This document shows positions 28,141 to 36,972 of a stretch of DNA of 53,896 nt, piece by piece; position 1 is the stretch's first letter; each line of letters opens with the position of its first letter. The DNA lies in the NCBI GenBank assembly GCA_903879715.1, contig CAIRMR010000044.1:1-53896 (forward strand), read 5' to 3'. The position numbers and the translations under genes are program-made. This DNA is from an uncultured Bacteroidales bacterium. GTDB lineage: Bacteria > Bacteroidota > Bacteroidia > Bacteroidales > UBA4417. Below the pieces are notes generated by a model, which saw only the letters and a list, made by a program, of their open reading frames with translations, searched no databases and had not been told where the DNA came from.

Positions 28141-29676
28141 CTAATTTGTTTTCTTTGTTATATCATTGTTGCGATACATATAAATAGTTTCGTTTCTGTT
28201 CACCGGATTGAGGCGATGCATAATTTCGTCGATCATTCCCGGCTTAAAAGTTTTTTCATACACGAGTGACGGAATTTCCTTTTTCATTGCATCAACCCTT
28301 GCCTGTAAGTTTTCGTCGCTGTAAAACAAAACAAAAGAGGCATCTTTAACCTGGCATGGCAATGAATCAGCCATATAGGATTTGACCTCCGTTTTTGATT
28401 TATACAAAGCCTGCATCCACTGTCCTGAATAATACCTGGGAAGCATTTGGGCACTGCCACTATTTGAATCTTCGGCAAGAACCACTTTAATTCCCGGGTA
28501 ATTTAAAAGGTATGCCATTGCTTCAACCCTCGACCGTTTAGAATAAGCCGTTGAAACTGGAATCAGCAATATTACGTTTAGAACCCAAAAGAAAATCCAC
28601 GATCTTGAAAGCGCTTTCTGATGGTTTTTCCAAAACTTCGAAACTTCCAGAAATGAATTCCATCCGATAACACCACCGATAATGATATACGGGACAATCG
28701 GAAAAATAAACCTTTCCTGCTTGTTTGGAAAAAGCGAATGAAATACCAGGAATAAAAAGGCCGGCAGAAAAATGATCAGCTGTTTTTTCCAGATACGGAA
28801 AAAGCCAAAAAGTAACATCAGTGAAATTGGTGGTATAAAAATACCTGCAAGAAGTAACAGGTAGTTATACCATGGTCCGTTAATATAATTATATGCCGCC
28901 TGGATATTATACTTCACGTATTCAATAAATTCAGCGAACGGGTATCCCCAAATAAGATAATCCACAAGTCCCTGCAAAAGAAAAATTGAAACCAAGGCCC
29001 CAAAACCAAATACAACCGCTGGAATCCATTTGCGCTGAAACAATAGCACAAGCCCGACTCCACCAACAAATACAATCAACTGGAACCTCACAGAGATGCT
29101 CATTCCAAGTATAAAACCAGCAAGGATATAGTAAAGCAAAGGATACTTCTTCTGTTCTGCGTTAAGCATACACCATATTCCGGCCAAGGTGAAAGGAAAA
29201 CAAAAAGTCTCAACCAGGTTGCGGACACTCAGCATAGGTAAAAACCACATCGAAGCCATCAGTATTCCTGCCAAAGCAGCATCTTTTTTAGTTGAAAGCT
29301 TTTCTGTAATCTTATACGCAAGCCAAACTGAGTATATTGAAGCTAATGCATGCAGTATTCTGACTACTAACATCTTAAATGAAGGATCAAATATACCTAA
29401 TACAGCCATGAACTTAAAAAGCAGGAAATGCAATCCCATATAAAAAAGACTATGTCCATCCGGTATTAACTCTTGTCCGGGTCCCTGAAGATGCCCAGGA
29501 ACAATAACTCCATCAACCCAGGCCTGGGCAGCTTCAATTACCAGGAAATGATCATCGTGCATTCCAAAACCCCTGGAAAAAACAACAGCTAAAAACCGGG
29601 TTAATACTGCGACAATCATTATGATCATCAATGGTTTTTCATTCCATGATTTTTGTATATCTCTGATTATTTGCAT
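28141..29676 (-). CDS. GT-C fold membrane glycosyltransferase
   Basis: This 511-residue integral membrane protein has about ten to twelve hydrophobic segments and the layout of GT-C glycosyltransferases, which use lipid-linked sugars. The first extracytoplasmic loop after the first membrane helix has an acidic motif, GMHDDHFLVIEAAQAW, like the D-D/D-E sites of the ALG9/PIG and ArnT/PMT groups. The motif VRNLVETFCFPFTLAG and the later RFQLIVFVGG fit the ALG9-like mannosyltransferase side. A periplasmic C-terminal region starts at about 390. It probably adds a sugar to a lipid, glycan or protein; the acceptor is unknown. A short inverted repeat (ATACTA/TAGTAT, 29675-29695) sits at its start codon. 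Confidence 0.8.
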   Translation of the reverse strand: MQIIRDIQKSWNEKPLMIIMIVAVLTRFLAVVFSRGFGMHDDHFLVIEAAQAWVDGVIVPGHLQGPGQELIPDGHSLFYMGLHFLLFKFMAVLGIFDPSFKMLVVRILHALASIYSVWLAYKITEKLSTKKDAALAGILMASMWFLPMLSVRNLVETFCFPFTLAGIWCMLNAEQKKYPLLYYILAGFILGMSISVRFQLIVFVGGVGLVLLFQRKWIPAVVFGFGALVSIFLLQGLVDYLIWGYPFAEFIEYVKYNIQAAYNYINGPWYNYLLLLAGIFIPPISLMLLFGFFRIWKKQLIIFLPAFLFLVFHSLFPNKQERFIFPIVPYIIIGGVIGWNSFLEVSKFWKNHQKALSRSWIFFWVLNVILLIPVSTAYSKRSRVEAMAYLLNYPGIKVVLAEDSNSGSAQMLPRYYSGQWMQALYKSKTEVKSYMADSLPCQVKDASFVLFYSDENLQARVDAMKKEIPSLVYEKTFKPGMIDEIMHRLNPVNRNETIYMYRNNDITKKTN

Positions 29677-29832
29677 ACTATAAATACTTTAGTATAGTTA
29701 TTGTTTTCTGTAAAAATAAGAAAATAGACATTCGTTTGTTAAAATAAGATTTACAATAATTATTCAACGAAGAAACAATCATAATTTCTCTTTTCTTTCT
29801 TAGTATTTTATAAACAGAAAGTGTCATTCTCA

Positions 29833-29865
29833 TTTGCTGCGATTGAATAATCTTTTCTACTTTCG
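29833..29865 (+). promoter_or_regulatory. Promoter of the S9 peptidase gene
   Basis: TTTG (29833-29836), a 21-base gap and TACTTTCG (29858-29865) fit the Bacteroidota pattern with the C-variant seen elsewhere in the window. The start site near 29872 leaves a leader of about 24 bases. Confidence 0.7.
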
Positions 29866-29895
29866 CAACAAATTAATAAATCTAAAAAAACAATA

Positions 29896-31944
29896 ATGAA
29901 AAAGGCTAATGGTATAACCATAATACTTTTGACAGTTGCAGGTATTTTAATTTCCCTGCAAAGTATAGCGCAAGATCGTTATACTCCCGAACTGCTTTGG
30001 AAACTTGGCCGGGTAAGTGATATCCAGGTTTCGCCTGACAATAAATCAATTTTATACGGTGTAAGCTGGTATAATCTGGCTGAGAACAAAGGAAACCGTG
30101 ATTTGTACTCTATTCCTGTTTCAGGAGGTGCTGCGGTGAAAGTTACCAACTTCAAAGGAAGTGAAGGCAACGGAATATTCAGGCCTGATGGAAAAAAGAT
30201 AGCATTTCTTTCAGCCGAGTCAGGGTCCATGCAGATATGGGAAGCAAATCCGGATGGCTCCGCTCCTATCCAGATCAGTAATACCGGTAGTGATATTACG
30301 GGGTTCAGCTATTCTCCAAATATGAAGTATATTCTTTACACACAGCGTGTTAAATTAGATAAAACTGCAAACGATATTTATCCTGACCTGCCTAAAGCCA
30401 ATGCCCGTATCGAGGACGACCTGATGTACCGTCATTGGGACAGCTGGTCCGATTTCAGTTACAGCCACATTTTTGTAGCTTCTTATGCCGACGGAAAAGT
30501 TGGAAAGGGTAAGGATATTATGTTTGACCAACGTTTCGAATCACCTATGGCACCCTGGGGCGGAATGGAACAAATAAACTGGAGCCCGCAAAGTGATAAA
30601 ATAGCTTATACCTGTAAAAAGCTTACCGGTGTTGAATATTCGCTTAGTACTAATTCCGAGGTTTATGTTTATAACCTCAATACAGGCAACGAAAGTAACG
30701 TATCAAACGGTATTGCAGGTTATGACCAGGACCCTGTTTTTTCGCCTGATGGCAAAAAACTCGTTTGGAGAAGCATGGCCCGTGATGGTTTTGAAGCTGA
30801 TAAAGACCGCATTATGATCTATGATTTCAACACGGGAAAATATTCTGATTACTCGGAGAAATTCGATCAGAATGCCAATAATTTTACCTGGGCAGCAGAT
30901 GGAAATTCCATGTATTTCCTGAGCCCGATACACGGAACTGTTCAAATCTATTCGCTTGCCTTGGGAACCAGGGAAATTAAACAAATCACGAATGGTGCCT
31001 GGGATTATCTCTCAATCGCTCTGGCAGGCAAAGATGTAATTGCTTCAAAGCAATCGATGACAATGCCTACCGAAATATTTAAAATCGATGCTTCCGGAAA
31101 AGAAACGCAGTTGTCGTTTACCAACAAAGAAATCCTGAAAAACACCAAATCAGCTAAAGTTGAAGAACGCTGGATGACAACGACAGATAACAAGAAAATG
31201 TTGGTCTGGGTGGTATATCCTCCCGATTTTGATCCGAATAAAAAATATCCGACCCTGCTTTTCTGTGAAGGCGGACCTCAAAGTATGGTCAGCCAGTTTT
31301 TCTCCTATCGCTGGAATATGCAGATTATGGCAGCTAACGGTTATATTGTAGTAGCTCCAAACCGCAGAGGTTTACCTGGGTTCGGACAGGAATGGAACGA
31401 CCAGATCAGCGGTGATTATGGCGGACAAAACATGAAGGATTACTTCACTGCAATCGACGAAATGGCAAAAGAACCTTTTGTTGATAAGGACAGGCTTGGG
31501 GCTGTTGGTGCCAGCTACGGCGGATTTTCGGTGCTCTGGCTGGCTGGCCATCATGAAAAGCGATTTAAAGCTTTTATTTCGCATTGTGGCATGTTCAATC
31601 TTGAAGATCAATATCTTACAACGGAAGAGATGTGGTTCGTTAACTGGGATCTTGGCGGAGCATATTGGGAAAAGGGAAATCCAAAGGTTGATCATTCCTA
31701 TGCCAATTCACCGCATAAATTTGTTGATAAATGGGATACTCCAATTATGATAATCGAAGGCGAAAATGATTTCAGGATTCCTTATACACAGGGAATGGCA
31801 GCTTATAATGCGGCTAAACTTTTAGGAGTACCGGCACGATACCTGCATTTCCCTGAAGAAAGTCACTGGGTTTTGCGTCCACAAAACAGCGTTTTATGGC
31901 AAAGGGAATTCTTTCGCTTTCTGGATGAATACCTTAAGAAATAA
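29896..31944 (+). CDS. Exported S9 family prolyl oligopeptidase-like peptidase
   Basis: This 682-residue serine peptidase has a signal peptide (about residues 1-25, ending SIAQD), a beta-propeller domain made of PD40/WD-like blades (for example SPDNKSILYGVSW, FRPDGKKIAFLS and FSPDGKKLVWRS), and a C-terminal alpha/beta hydrolase domain. The catalytic triad is S540 in GASYGGFS, D625 in GENDFRIPYTQG and H657 in EESHWVLRP. In the family this type cleaves short peptides, often dipeptides after proline or similar residues, in the periplasm. It has its own promoter and is divergent from the GT-C gene. The exact specificity is not visible. It fits the peptide-using theme of the window. Confidence 0.94.
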   Translation: MKKANGITIILLTVAGILISLQSIAQDRYTPELLWKLGRVSDIQVSPDNKSILYGVSWYNLAENKGNRDLYSIPVSGGAAVKVTNFKGSEGNGIFRPDGKKIAFLSAESGSMQIWEANPDGSAPIQISNTGSDITGFSYSPNMKYILYTQRVKLDKTANDIYPDLPKANARIEDDLMYRHWDSWSDFSYSHIFVASYADGKVGKGKDIMFDQRFESPMAPWGGMEQINWSPQSDKIAYTCKKLTGVEYSLSTNSEVYVYNLNTGNESNVSNGIAGYDQDPVFSPDGKKLVWRSMARDGFEADKDRIMIYDFNTGKYSDYSEKFDQNANNFTWAADGNSMYFLSPIHGTVQIYSLALGTREIKQITNGAWDYLSIALAGKDVIASKQSMTMPTEIFKIDASGKETQLSFTNKEILKNTKSAKVEERWMTTTDNKKMLVWVVYPPDFDPNKKYPTLLFCEGGPQSMVSQFFSYRWNMQIMAANGYIVVAPNRRGLPGFGQEWNDQISGDYGGQNMKDYFTAIDEMAKEPFVDKDRLGAVGASYGGFSVLWLAGHHEKRFKAFISHCGMFNLEDQYLTTEEMWFVNWDLGGAYWEKGNPKVDHSYANSPHKFVDKWDTPIMIIEGENDFRIPYTQGMAAYNAAKLLGVPARYLHFPEESHWVLRPQNSVLWQREFFRFLDEYLKK

Positions 31945-31962
31945 TCGGAGTTTAAAAAAGAA

Positions 31963-32060
31963 CCAAGTTTCAAATTCCAAATTTCAAGACCCAAGACCTA
32001 TACCTAAAACATTCTTGGAATTTGAAAGCTGGAATTTGAGACCTGGAATTTGAGACTTGG
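31963..32060. repeat. Imperfect inverted repeat with GGAATTTGAGACTTGG motif
   Basis: CCAAGTTTCAAATTCCA (31963-31979) pairs 16 of 17 with TGGAATTTGAGACTTGG (32044-32060) across a 64-base loop that holds further copies of GGAATTTG and CAAGACC. It lies between the convergent S9 peptidase and miaA genes and may fold at the end of both transcripts. Related words occur at 49616-49651 and 53152-53168. Confidence 0.7.
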
Positions 32061-32117
32061 GTTTTATAAATCGGGAAATTATCCCTTTTAAATGTAGATT
32101 CCCATAGCAATAACCAA

Positions 32118-33029
32118 CTATTTGCAGTTCTCTGTTAAATAGTTGGTTATTTCCTTTAGTTGGGATGGTTCAAACCATTTGTACTCATCGGTGCGATTAA
32201 ACCAGGTGAGTTGTCGTTTGGCGTAACGGCGGGTACTGGTTTTAATATTGATTATTGCCTGGTCTAAAGTGATTTTTGAATCCAGGTATTCAAATATTTC
32301 TTTGTATCCGACTGTATTCAGAGCGTTCAAATGCCGATAAGGTAATAAGCGCTGCACTTCTTCGACCAGTCCTTGTTCAACCATCTGATCAACCCGCGAT
32401 TCAATGCGGCTGAATAATTCAGGTCTAGGCATATTTAATCCAATTTTGATTATCTGAAAGTCTCTTTTCCTGGGACTATTTAACCGTTGTTCGGAGAATT
32501 TCTTCCCTGTAGTATGGCAAACCTCAAGAGCCCGAAGCAAACGATTGGGATTATTGATATCTACAGTTGCAAAATACTCAGGATCAAGTGCCGAAATCAT
32601 TTCCTGCAGTTTCGCGATACCTTCATCCCGGTAAATTCCTTTGAGATAATTACGGTATTCAGGTTCCGTATCCGGAAAATCATCAATCCCATTACAAACT
32701 GCATCAATATATAAACCCGAACCACCAACCATAAATACAAGGCTGTTTTTCTCAAAAAGATGCTGAACTAGTTGTAAAGCATCATTTTCGAACCTGGAAA
32801 CATTATAGTAATCGTGAACAGATAAATGCCCGATAAAATGATGTTTCACCTCGCTAAGCTGCTGAATATCAGGCTTGGCAGTTCCAATTGACATTTCATC
32901 ATAAAATTGTCTTGAATCAGCAGAAATGACTTCTGAATTCCATGTTTTTGCCAACTGAATTGCAATATCAGTTTTACCCACAGCTGTAGGGCCGGCAATT
33001 ACAACAAGATATTTTCCGGAATTTAGCAA
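32118..33029 (-). CDS. miaA: tRNA dimethylallyltransferase
   Basis: MiaA adds a dimethylallyl group to A37 of tRNAs that read codons beginning with U. The 303-residue protein has a P-loop GPTAVGKTDIAIQLA near its start, the SADSRQFYDEMSIGTAKP motif, VGGSGLYIDA and the tRNA-binding NTVGYKEIFEYLD and RRYAKRQLTWFNR. The length is normal and the start at 33029 gives the usual short lead before the P-loop. It is convergent with the S9 peptidase gene. Upstream is the TTTTCTA repeat tract, then the pRiA4b ORF-3-like gene on the same strand. Confidence 0.97.
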   Translation of the reverse strand: MLNSGKYLVVIAGPTAVGKTDIAIQLAKTWNSEVISADSRQFYDEMSIGTAKPDIQQLSEVKHHFIGHLSVHDYYNVSRFENDALQLVQHLFEKNSLVFMVGGSGLYIDAVCNGIDDFPDTEPEYRNYLKGIYRDEGIAKLQEMISALDPEYFATVDINNPNRLLRALEVCHTTGKKFSEQRLNSPRKRDFQIIKIGLNMPRPELFSRIESRVDQMVEQGLVEEVQRLLPYRHLNALNTVGYKEIFEYLDSKITLDQAIINIKTSTRRYAKRQLTWFNRTDEYKWFEPSQLKEITNYLTENCK

Positions 33030-33162
33030 GGGATGAAGATGGAAAGATTATGAAAATGTTTAGAGGAAAATATTCGGGTGGGGAATAAGTATAAAGGCCA
33101 GATAGAAAATCCTGAAAGCGTATTATAGAAAACTACATTCATCTCCTTCCCTGCCTATACCC

Positions 33163-33218
33163 TTTTCTATTTTCTATTTTCTATTTTCTATTTTCTATTT
33201 TCTATTTTCTATTTTCTA
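33163..33218. repeat. Tandem heptamer repeat TTTTCTA, 8 copies
   Basis: Eight exact copies of TTTTCTA run without a break over 56 bases and are followed by TTAACGATTAACGATTAA. The tract lies between miaA and the pRiA4b ORF-3-like gene. The same heptamer and the TTAACGA unit reappear at 36855-36960 and 37538-37670, so this is a shared intergenic repeat family. Confidence 0.9.
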
Positions 33219-33257
33219 TTAACGATTAACGATTAAAAAATTTTCCTCAACACCAAA

Positions 33258-33842
33258 CTACCACTCAGGTTCAGTAGTATAATTTTCATCAATCTCTTCT
33301 TCCAGCTCACCGCTTTCAATCAATTTATCCAATTCTCCAAGCATGGCATCTTCATCGGGATCGTCTAAAAATGAAAGGAAATTAGGCGTGGCCGTTGGAG
33401 CCATAGTACCTTCTTTCTTCACACAAATCGGGTATATTTTTTTAGGATCACCTTCAACAATTTTCATTAGCTCAATAAAAAAAGTAGTAGGATTCAGAAA
33501 ATTATATTCAAAAAGGATTCGCTGATGAGGGTCGTCAATTACTTCCCTTATTTTCACATCATCCATTATCATAACCGGTATGGGAATATTTACAGGTTTT
33601 CTTTCATCATCATCAAAATCAGTATCTGGTGATTTTACACCCATATCAATCAATGTGATCTCTCTCTGCTTACTCCAACCCGGATCACAAATGAAGAATG
33701 AAGCTAGCTCATTGCTTTCAATATCAACGGATTTAAGTATGATGTCGTGAAAATCTTTAAAAGTCTGCCCCGGCTTGATTTCAATATCCCGCAGAAAATC
33801 TTCCTGTTCTTCAAATAAAAGCCTGAAACGGTATACTTGCAT
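33258..33842 (-). CDS. pRiA4b ORF-3-like protein
   Basis: This 194-residue protein belongs to the plasmid pRiA4b ORF-3-like family. The opening VYRFRLLFEEQEDFLRDIEI, followed by FKDFHDIILKSVDIE, ASFFICDPGW and later YEYNFL-like IRFEYNFLNPTT region, fits that beta-grasp-like domain. The C-terminal tail is very acidic (EDAMLGELDKLIESGELEE). Family members are found on plasmids, in transposon passengers and as chromosomal genes, and their function is not known; no mobile element is present here. It is transcribed toward miaA across the TTTTCTA tract and follows the CCA-adding enzyme gene by about 80 bases. Confidence 0.8.
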   Translation of the reverse strand: MQVYRFRLLFEEQEDFLRDIEIKPGQTFKDFHDIILKSVDIESNELASFFICDPGWSKQREITLIDMGVKSPDTDFDDDERKPVNIPIPVMIMDDVKIREVIDDPHQRILFEYNFLNPTTFFIELMKIVEGDPKKIYPICVKKEGTMAPTATPNFLSFLDDPDEDAMLGELDKLIESGELEEEIDENYTTEPEW

Positions 33843-33925
33843 GGTCGTATTATTGGTGGTTTTGATAGTGTAAAGTTATGAATTAATTTAAGATTTAGTA
33901 TTTCTGAAAGAAGAATTTCGACTGA

Positions 33926-35359
33926 TTAAGTAAGATGCTGTCTTACAACATTCAATCCCAGTTTCGATCCTTCCAATATCATCAATTGATATGCTTCTTC
34001 AAAATTATTATGAATTGTTCCTTCTAAAATGGCTTCCCTGATGGCAGTTTTAATTACACCAACCTGTCGGCAAGGTTCGAGTCCAAAGACCTGCATAATA
34101 ATTTCACCCGAAACCGGGGGTTGCCAGTTACGGAGGTTATCCTTCGCTTCAATTTCTTTCAATTTAGACCTGACTACCTCAAAATTAGCCATGTACTTTT
34201 TAACCTTGGCCTGGTTCTTAGAAGTAATATCGGCTTCACAAAGTGTCATCAGGTCATCAATATCATCACCGGCTTCGATAAGTAAGCGGCGAACGGCTGA
34301 ATCGGTAACAACATCTTCGGATAAAACTATTGGACGCAAATGAAGCAAAACCATCTTTTGCACATACTTCAGTTTTTCATTTAGGGGAAGCCGAAGATCG
34401 CTGAATATTGCAGGTATCATTTTCATTCCTTTAAACTCATGCCCATGGAAAGTCCAGCCAGAGAGAGGATCAAAACGGCGTGTAGCCGGTTTGGCAATAT
34501 CGTGAAGCAAAGCAGCCCAGCGAAGCCAAAGGTTATCTGTATTTGGCACTATGCGGTCGAGAACTTCCAGAGTATGTTTAAAATTATCTTTATGGCCTTT
34601 GCCATCAACATATTCAGCGCCCTTCAGTTTAGTGAAAACCGGAAATATATGCTCAAGCAAGCCTGTTTCATCAAGCAAATAAAAGCCCACAGAAGGTTTT
34701 TCCGTCATTACAATTTTATTCAATTCCTCGCTGATACGTTCTTTGGTTATTATATTGATACGCTCAGCATTCCGGGTAATGGCATCAAGCGTCTCCGGAA
34801 GAATCTGAAATTTCAGCTGGGTTGCGAAACGGATTGCACGCATCATGCGCAAAGGGTCATCAGTAAATGTAATATCAGGATCAAGCGGGGTTCGGATAAT
34901 CTTATTCTTCAAATCATCAACACCATGAAAAGGATCAATCAAGGCACCAAAATCGCCGGTTCGTAAACTAATAGCCATAGCATTAATTGTAAAATCACGA
35001 CGGTTCTGATCATCTTCAATCGTACCTGGTGAAACCTGGGGATTTCGTGAATCAGTACTATATGATTCCTTGCGTGCTCCTACAAATTCGACTTGCCAGT
35101 CGTGGTACATAAACATTGCCGTACCAAAAGTCTTAAAAACACTGACTTTTTTAACTTTAAGCAAATCAGCAACCTTGGTAGCGAGTTCAATTCCATCTCC
35201 GGAAGTAACTATATCCAAATCTTTGCTTGTACGATGCAAAATATGATCACGCACAAAACCTCCGATTACATAAGCATCAGTATTTAAAAGCGTTGCGGCT
35301 TCGGCTATTTTTTTAAAAACAGGACCTTCAACGCTTTTAGCCAATACCGTTTTGTTCAT
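33926..35359 (-). CDS. cca: CCA tRNA nucleotidyltransferase with HD domain
   Basis: This protein of about 477 residues adds or repairs the CCA end of tRNAs. I start it at the ATG at 35359, because the predicted transcript start lies between it and the other ATG at 35413. The nucleotidyltransferase head has the GGFVRD motif, the metal-binding KDLDIVTSG and the RRDFTINAMA region; a tRNA-binding middle follows. The C-terminal HD domain has HTLEVLDRI and LLHDIAKP, with phosphohydrolase potential. The class II enzyme family also contains poly(A) polymerases, which cannot be fully told apart by eye, but a cellular CCA enzyme is the likely role in this phylum. It is divergent from the isocitrate-type dehydrogenase gene. 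Confidence 0.92.
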   Translation of the reverse strand: MNKTVLAKSVEGPVFKKIAEAATLLNTDAYVIGGFVRDHILHRTSKDLDIVTSGDGIELATKVADLLKVKKVSVFKTFGTAMFMYHDWQVEFVGARKESYSTDSRNPQVSPGTIEDDQNRRDFTINAMAISLRTGDFGALIDPFHGVDDLKNKIIRTPLDPDITFTDDPLRMMRAIRFATQLKFQILPETLDAITRNAERINIITKERISEELNKIVMTEKPSVGFYLLDETGLLEHIFPVFTKLKGAEYVDGKGHKDNFKHTLEVLDRIVPNTDNLWLRWAALLHDIAKPATRRFDPLSGWTFHGHEFKGMKMIPAIFSDLRLPLNEKLKYVQKMVLLHLRPIVLSEDVVTDSAVRRLLIEAGDDIDDLMTLCEADITSKNQAKVKKYMANFEVVRSKLKEIEAKDNLRNWQPPVSGEIIMQVFGLEPCRQVGVIKTAIREAILEGTIHNNFEEAYQLMILEGSKLGLNVVRQHLT

Positions 35360-35410
35360 ATCTGTAAAAATGCCTGACAAAGTCTGATAGATAATTTTGA
35401 TTAATGGCTG

Positions 35411-35418
35411 CAAAAGTA
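35411..35418 (-). promoter_or_regulatory. -7 element of the CCA enzyme gene
   Basis: The minus-strand TACTTTTG fits TAnnTTTG. The start site near 35404 gives a leader of about 45 bases to the ATG at 35359 and excludes the ATG at 35413. No -33 box is seen at normal distance. Confidence 0.55.
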
Positions 35419-35559
35419 GTTAAATCGGGGCGAATACGAAATCTTCAATGATATTGAATTCCGTTTTTAGGTTTTCCGGAACATATTTTAACATAGATTC
35501 TGAATAAAACGTTCTCTTTTTCAGGACAAAACACCACTAAAAATATTTGTAAAAACCGC

Positions 35560-35589
35560 TTGTTATTCACGTTTGAAATTCTAATTTTG
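35560..35589 (+). promoter_or_regulatory. Promoter of the isocitrate-type dehydrogenase gene
   Basis: TTG (35560-35562), a 19-base gap and TAATTTTG (35582-35589) match the consensus. The start site near 35596 leaves a leader of about 38 bases before the ATG. Confidence 0.7.
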
Positions 35590-35633
35590 TCGCATATTGT
35601 TTCATAATAACAAGATAAAATTAAACTAAGATT

Positions 35634-36830
35634 ATGGCAAAAAGAACCATTGTAACAATGCCTGGCGATGGCATTGGAAAAGTAGTACTTGAGCAGTGTA
35701 TCCGTGTCCTTGATGCAGCCGGATTTGAAGCTGAATATGTAAAAGGAGATATCGGATGGGAATTCTGGTGCGCAGAAGGCAATCCCCTGCCCGACCGCAC
35801 TATACAACTTCTGGAAAAGCACAAAATAGGTCTTTTTGGTGCCATCACTTCCAAGCCAAAGGACAAAACAGCTGCCGAGCTTGCGCCAGAATTGCAGGGA
35901 AAAGGATTTACATACTACAGCCCTATAGTTACTATGCGTCAGCATTTTGATCTGGATATCTGTATGCGTCCATGTAAAACATTGAAAGGAAATCCATTGA
36001 ACTTTATTCGTCGTGGTAAGGATGGTATAGAAGAACCCGCAGTGGATGTGATGATTTTCCGCCAGAATACAGAAGGACTATACGGAGGTGTTGAATGGAC
36101 TAATCCATCCGACCAGGTTTATGATGCATTGATGACTCATCCTAAATTCCGTGAGAACTTTGGATGGTGTCCACGTCCGGAGCTAGCAGTCTCAACCCGG
36201 ATATTTACGAAAAAATATGTTACACGTATTGTTAAAGCTGCTTTCGAGTATGCAAAAAGCCGTGGCTTCAGCAAAATAACGGTTTGCGAAAAACCTAATG
36301 TAATCCGCGAAACTTCAGGCATGATGCTGAAAGTAGCCCAGGAAATGAGCAAATCCGAATACCCTGATATTTGGGTTGAGGATGTAAATATTGATGCTAT
36401 GACCATGTGGCTAACCAAAAATCCCGAAAACTATAACGTAATAGTAGCCGGAAATATGTTTGGTGATATTGTATCGGATGCATTTGCCGGTTTGATTGGT
36501 GGTCTTGGATTTGCTACTTCCGCCCAGTTTAATCCGGAAACCGGGGTCAGTGTTTTTGAGCCTACTCATGGTTCAGCGCCAAAGTATGCCGGTTATGAAG
36601 TATCCATTGTTAATCCTATTGCCATGATTCTTTCGGGTGTAATGATGCTCGAACATCTTGGCGAAATGGAAATGGCTAATCGCATTCGGAAAGCAATTGC
36701 CGAGGTGGTTGCTGAAGGCAAGGTTAAAGCCTATGATATGATGAAACTGAAAGGAACTCCTGATGTTGTTAACCAGGGAGCAGCTTCAACTGTACAGATG
36801 GCTGATGCTATTATTGCGAAATTAAAGTAG
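35634..36830 (+). CDS. Isocitrate/isopropylmalate dehydrogenase family protein, probably isocitrate dehydrogenase
   Basis: This 398-residue enzyme is of the beta-decarboxylating dehydrogenase family. Landmarks are the N-terminal TIVTMPGDGIGKVV, the substrate loop TMRQHFDLDICMRPCK, FRQNTEGLYGGVEW, the catalytic-lysine stretch VCEKPNVIRETSG, the metal site NMFGDIVSDAFAGLIGG and the coenzyme loop EPTHGSAPKYAG. The substrate cannot be settled from sequence alone: isocitrate, isopropylmalate and homoisocitrate enzymes share this fold. Two genes downstream lies a fused aconitase-type enzyme, which favours isocitrate and a TCA cycle role. Leucine genes are absent from the window. It has its own good promoter. 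Confidence 0.88.
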   Translation: MAKRTIVTMPGDGIGKVVLEQCIRVLDAAGFEAEYVKGDIGWEFWCAEGNPLPDRTIQLLEKHKIGLFGAITSKPKDKTAAELAPELQGKGFTYYSPIVTMRQHFDLDICMRPCKTLKGNPLNFIRRGKDGIEEPAVDVMIFRQNTEGLYGGVEWTNPSDQVYDALMTHPKFRENFGWCPRPELAVSTRIFTKKYVTRIVKAAFEYAKSRGFSKITVCEKPNVIRETSGMMLKVAQEMSKSEYPDIWVEDVNIDAMTMWLTKNPENYNVIVAGNMFGDIVSDAFAGLIGGLGFATSAQFNPETGVSVFEPTHGSAPKYAGYEVSIVNPIAMILSGVMMLEHLGEMEMANRIRKAIAEVVAEGKVKAYDMMKLKGTPDVVNQGAASTVQMADAIIAKLK

Positions 36831-36854
36831 TCTAGTTATTTGTTATACGTTATT

Positions 36855-36914
36855 CGTTAATCGTTATTGATTGTACGAGATAGGTTAAACGTTATGTGTC
36901 ATTAACGATTAACG
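36855..36914. repeat. Inverted repeat of TTAACGA units downstream of the dehydrogenase
   Basis: CGTTAATCGTTA (36855-36866) is the perfect reverse complement of TAACGATTAACG (36903-36914), separated by 36 bases. TTAACGA units and a TTTCTATTTTCTA stretch (to about 36951) follow. The tract fills the gap before the HD protein gene. Confidence 0.75.
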
Positions 36915-36972
36915 ATTAACTAGTAGCGATTAACTAATTTCTATTTTCTATCAACAATTAACCAATCAACAC

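Noticed and set aside
31963-32060. The inverted repeat as a simple Rho-independent terminator
   Set aside because: The loop is 64 bases and there is no T-tract directly after the stem, so it is not a classical terminator.
33163-33218. CRISPR array from the tandem repeats
   Set aside because: Units are head-to-tail with no spacers; the same holds for the 11-bp tract at 49500-49598. No cas genes are present.
33258-33842. Plasmid or transposon origin of the pRiA4b ORF-3-like gene
   Set aside because: The family name comes from a plasmid, but there is no transposase, inverted terminal repeat or target duplication around this gene.
35634-36830. 3-isopropylmalate dehydrogenase (LeuB)
   Set aside because: The fold allows it, but no leu genes are adjacent and an aconitase-type gene follows; isocitrate is the better guess, though not certain.
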